NCBI GenBank assembly: GCA_964568355.1
Contig: CAZMRK010000508.1
Span: 1-7,326 of the forward strand
DNA length: 7,326 nucleotides
Source: JAJPJX01 sp964568355
GTDB taxonomy: Bacteria; Acidobacteriota; Terriglobia; Bryobacterales; Bryobacteraceae
Direction: 5' to 3'
Shown piece by piece: positions 6,428-7,326 of the stretch. A program made the position numbers and the translations under genes. Numbering within the stretch: the stretch's first letter is position 1; the number at the start of each line of letters is the position of its first letter. The notes beneath the pieces are model-generated. The model ran no database searches and was not told where the DNA came from. It saw nothing but the letters and a program-made list of their open reading frames with translations.

Positions 6428-7326
6428 ATGCCCAGAAACAGACGAGCAGAGCGCCTGGCGGGCGCCGTCGTAGTTGTCGTGGCTCTGTGCCTTCCCGGAG
6501 CAGCCGCCACCAGGAAACAGCTCCGCGCAGGAGCGTACGCCATTGATATCACGCCCCCGCGTTTTCCCGTCGTCGTCAACGGAATGTTTTTCGAGCGCGT
6601 CGCGCAACAGGCCAGCGACCGCATTCACGCCCGCTGCCTGGTGCTGGACGACGGCGCGACTCGCATCGCCATCGCGGTGGTGGATAGCTGCATGATGCCC
6701 CGCGAGCTAATCGATCAAGCCAAAGAAACGGCGTCGAAGAAAACGGGCATTCCCGTGAACCACATGCTGGTCTCGGCCACACACACCCACTCGGCGCCGT
6801 CTGCCATGGGGGTACTGGGAACGCCGCCGGATGAAGAATATGTCCGCTACCTGCCGGGCAAGATCGCCGAAGGGATCGAAGTGGCCGCGCAACATCTGGC
6901 ACCGGCGCGAATCGGCTGGGCATCGGTGGAGGACTACGAACACACCCATTGCCGGCGGTGGATCTACCGGCCGGACAAGATGCTCACCGATCCCTTTGGC
7001 GTGGCGAGCGTCCGCGCCAATATGCATCCGGGCTATCAGAACCCCAATGCCATTGCCCCGGCCGGCCCGGTTGATCCGGAACTGCCGGTCGTTGCGCTGA
7101 AGTCGCCGGAGGGGCGGCCGATCGCCTTGCTGGCGAACTACTCCATGCACTATTTCAATTCCACGCCAGTTTCGGCGGACTACTACGGTCTGTTTGCCGC
7201 CGAGATCGGCAAACTGATCGGGGCGGACGATCGGTTCGTCGGGATCATGTCGCAAGGAACCAGCGGCGATCAGATGTGGATGGACTACGGCAAGCCCAAG
7301 AGCGACATCACGCTCGAGCAATACGC
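6428..7326 (+). CDS. Secreted neutral/alkaline ceramidase-family protein, 3' end cut off
   Basis: 299 complete codons are visible, with no stop. The N terminus is a signal peptide: MPRNRR, a Val/Ala/Leu-rich core (11-22), and possible cleavage after PGAAA (23-27). The mature part opens with LRAGAYAIDITPP, typical of the neutral/alkaline non-lysosomal ceramidase superfamily, followed by SATHTHSAP (116-124) with H119/H121 as probable zinc ligand(s). NYSMHYF (237-243) puts H241 at the second zinc histidine. SQGTSGDQMW (275-284) corresponds to the GD(V)SPN nucleophile region of true ceramidases, but the position expected to be Ser is M283. Glu and Tyr zinc ligands would lie beyond the window. Substrate is uncertain: an amidase or hydrolase acting on lipids or other N-acyl compounds is possible. 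The ATG at 6428 has no clear ribosome binding site but starts exactly at the signal peptide. The frame is open upstream only to 6362, with no better start. Confidence 0.85.
   Translation, partial: MPRNRRAERLAGAVVVVVALCLPGAAATRKQLRAGAYAIDITPPRFPVVVNGMFFERVAQQASDRIHARCLVLDDGATRIAIAVVDSCMMPRELIDQAKETASKKTGIPVNHMLVSATHTHSAPSAMGVLGTPPDEEYVRYLPGKIAEGIEVAAQHLAPARIGWASVEDYEHTHCRRWIYRPDKMLTDPFGVASVRANMHPGYQNPNAIAPAGPVDPELPVVALKSPEGRPIALLANYSMHYFNSTPVSADYYGLFAAEIGKLIGADDRFVGIMSQGTSGDQMWMDYGKPKSDITLEQY

Overview
The window is high-GC bacterial DNA with tightly packed genes. A partial polA lies on the minus strand at the left. Four plus-strand genes follow: lpxC, an exported aldo/keto reductase-like protein, an S41 (CtpA-type) peptidase-family protein, and a partial neutral-ceramidase-family protein that runs off the right edge. 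LpxC means a diderm that makes lipid A. A Tat-exported oxidoreductase with a fibronectin-III-like tail, a secreted ceramidase-superfamily protein and a divergent S41 protein together resemble Acidobacteriota, particularly the Bryobacterales/Solibacter side. This placement is inference from gene style and was not tested.

Layout. 1-2310 (minus): DNA polymerase I, 770 N-terminal residues visible. They cover the 5'-nuclease domain, a degenerate 3'-5' exonuclease domain and polymerase motifs A and B; motif C lies beyond the edge. 2311-2493: divergent intergenic region that becomes AT-rich towards lpxC and holds a plausible extended -10 promoter. 2494-3384 (plus): lpxC, with a TTG start behind a well-placed Shine-Dalgarno. 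3385-3438: a GC-rich perfect hairpin, then a tandemly duplicated 15-bp ribosome-binding-site/ATG unit. 3439-4971 (plus): aldo/keto reductase-like protein with a twin-arginine N terminus. 4972-5037: short gap with a perfect TGTTATAAT extended -10. 5038-6255 (plus): S41 family protein whose catalytic Ser and Lys positions read Glu and Asp, so it is probably a pseudoprotease. 6256-6427: regulatory gap with a perfect 9-bp inverted repeat and a nested GGTCTGACC palindrome. 6428-7326 (plus): secreted neutral-ceramidase-family protein, 3' end missing.

Functional reading. polA and lpxC are housekeeping genes (DNA repair/replication and the first committed step of lipid A synthesis). The three downstream genes all encode proteins predicted to leave the cytoplasm or sit in the membrane, and each departs from its family's standard active site. 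The S41 protein has lost both members of the Ser-Lys dyad, the reductase has Glu for the tetrad Asp, and the ceramidase-family protein lacks Ser at the expected nucleophile position. I see no RNA gene, CRISPR array, insertion sequence or phage remnant. The most useful leads are the pseudoprotease, the duplicated initiation site, the FadR-like dyad before the ceramidase-family gene, and the divergent ceramidase active site. I do not see a clearly new multi-gene system.
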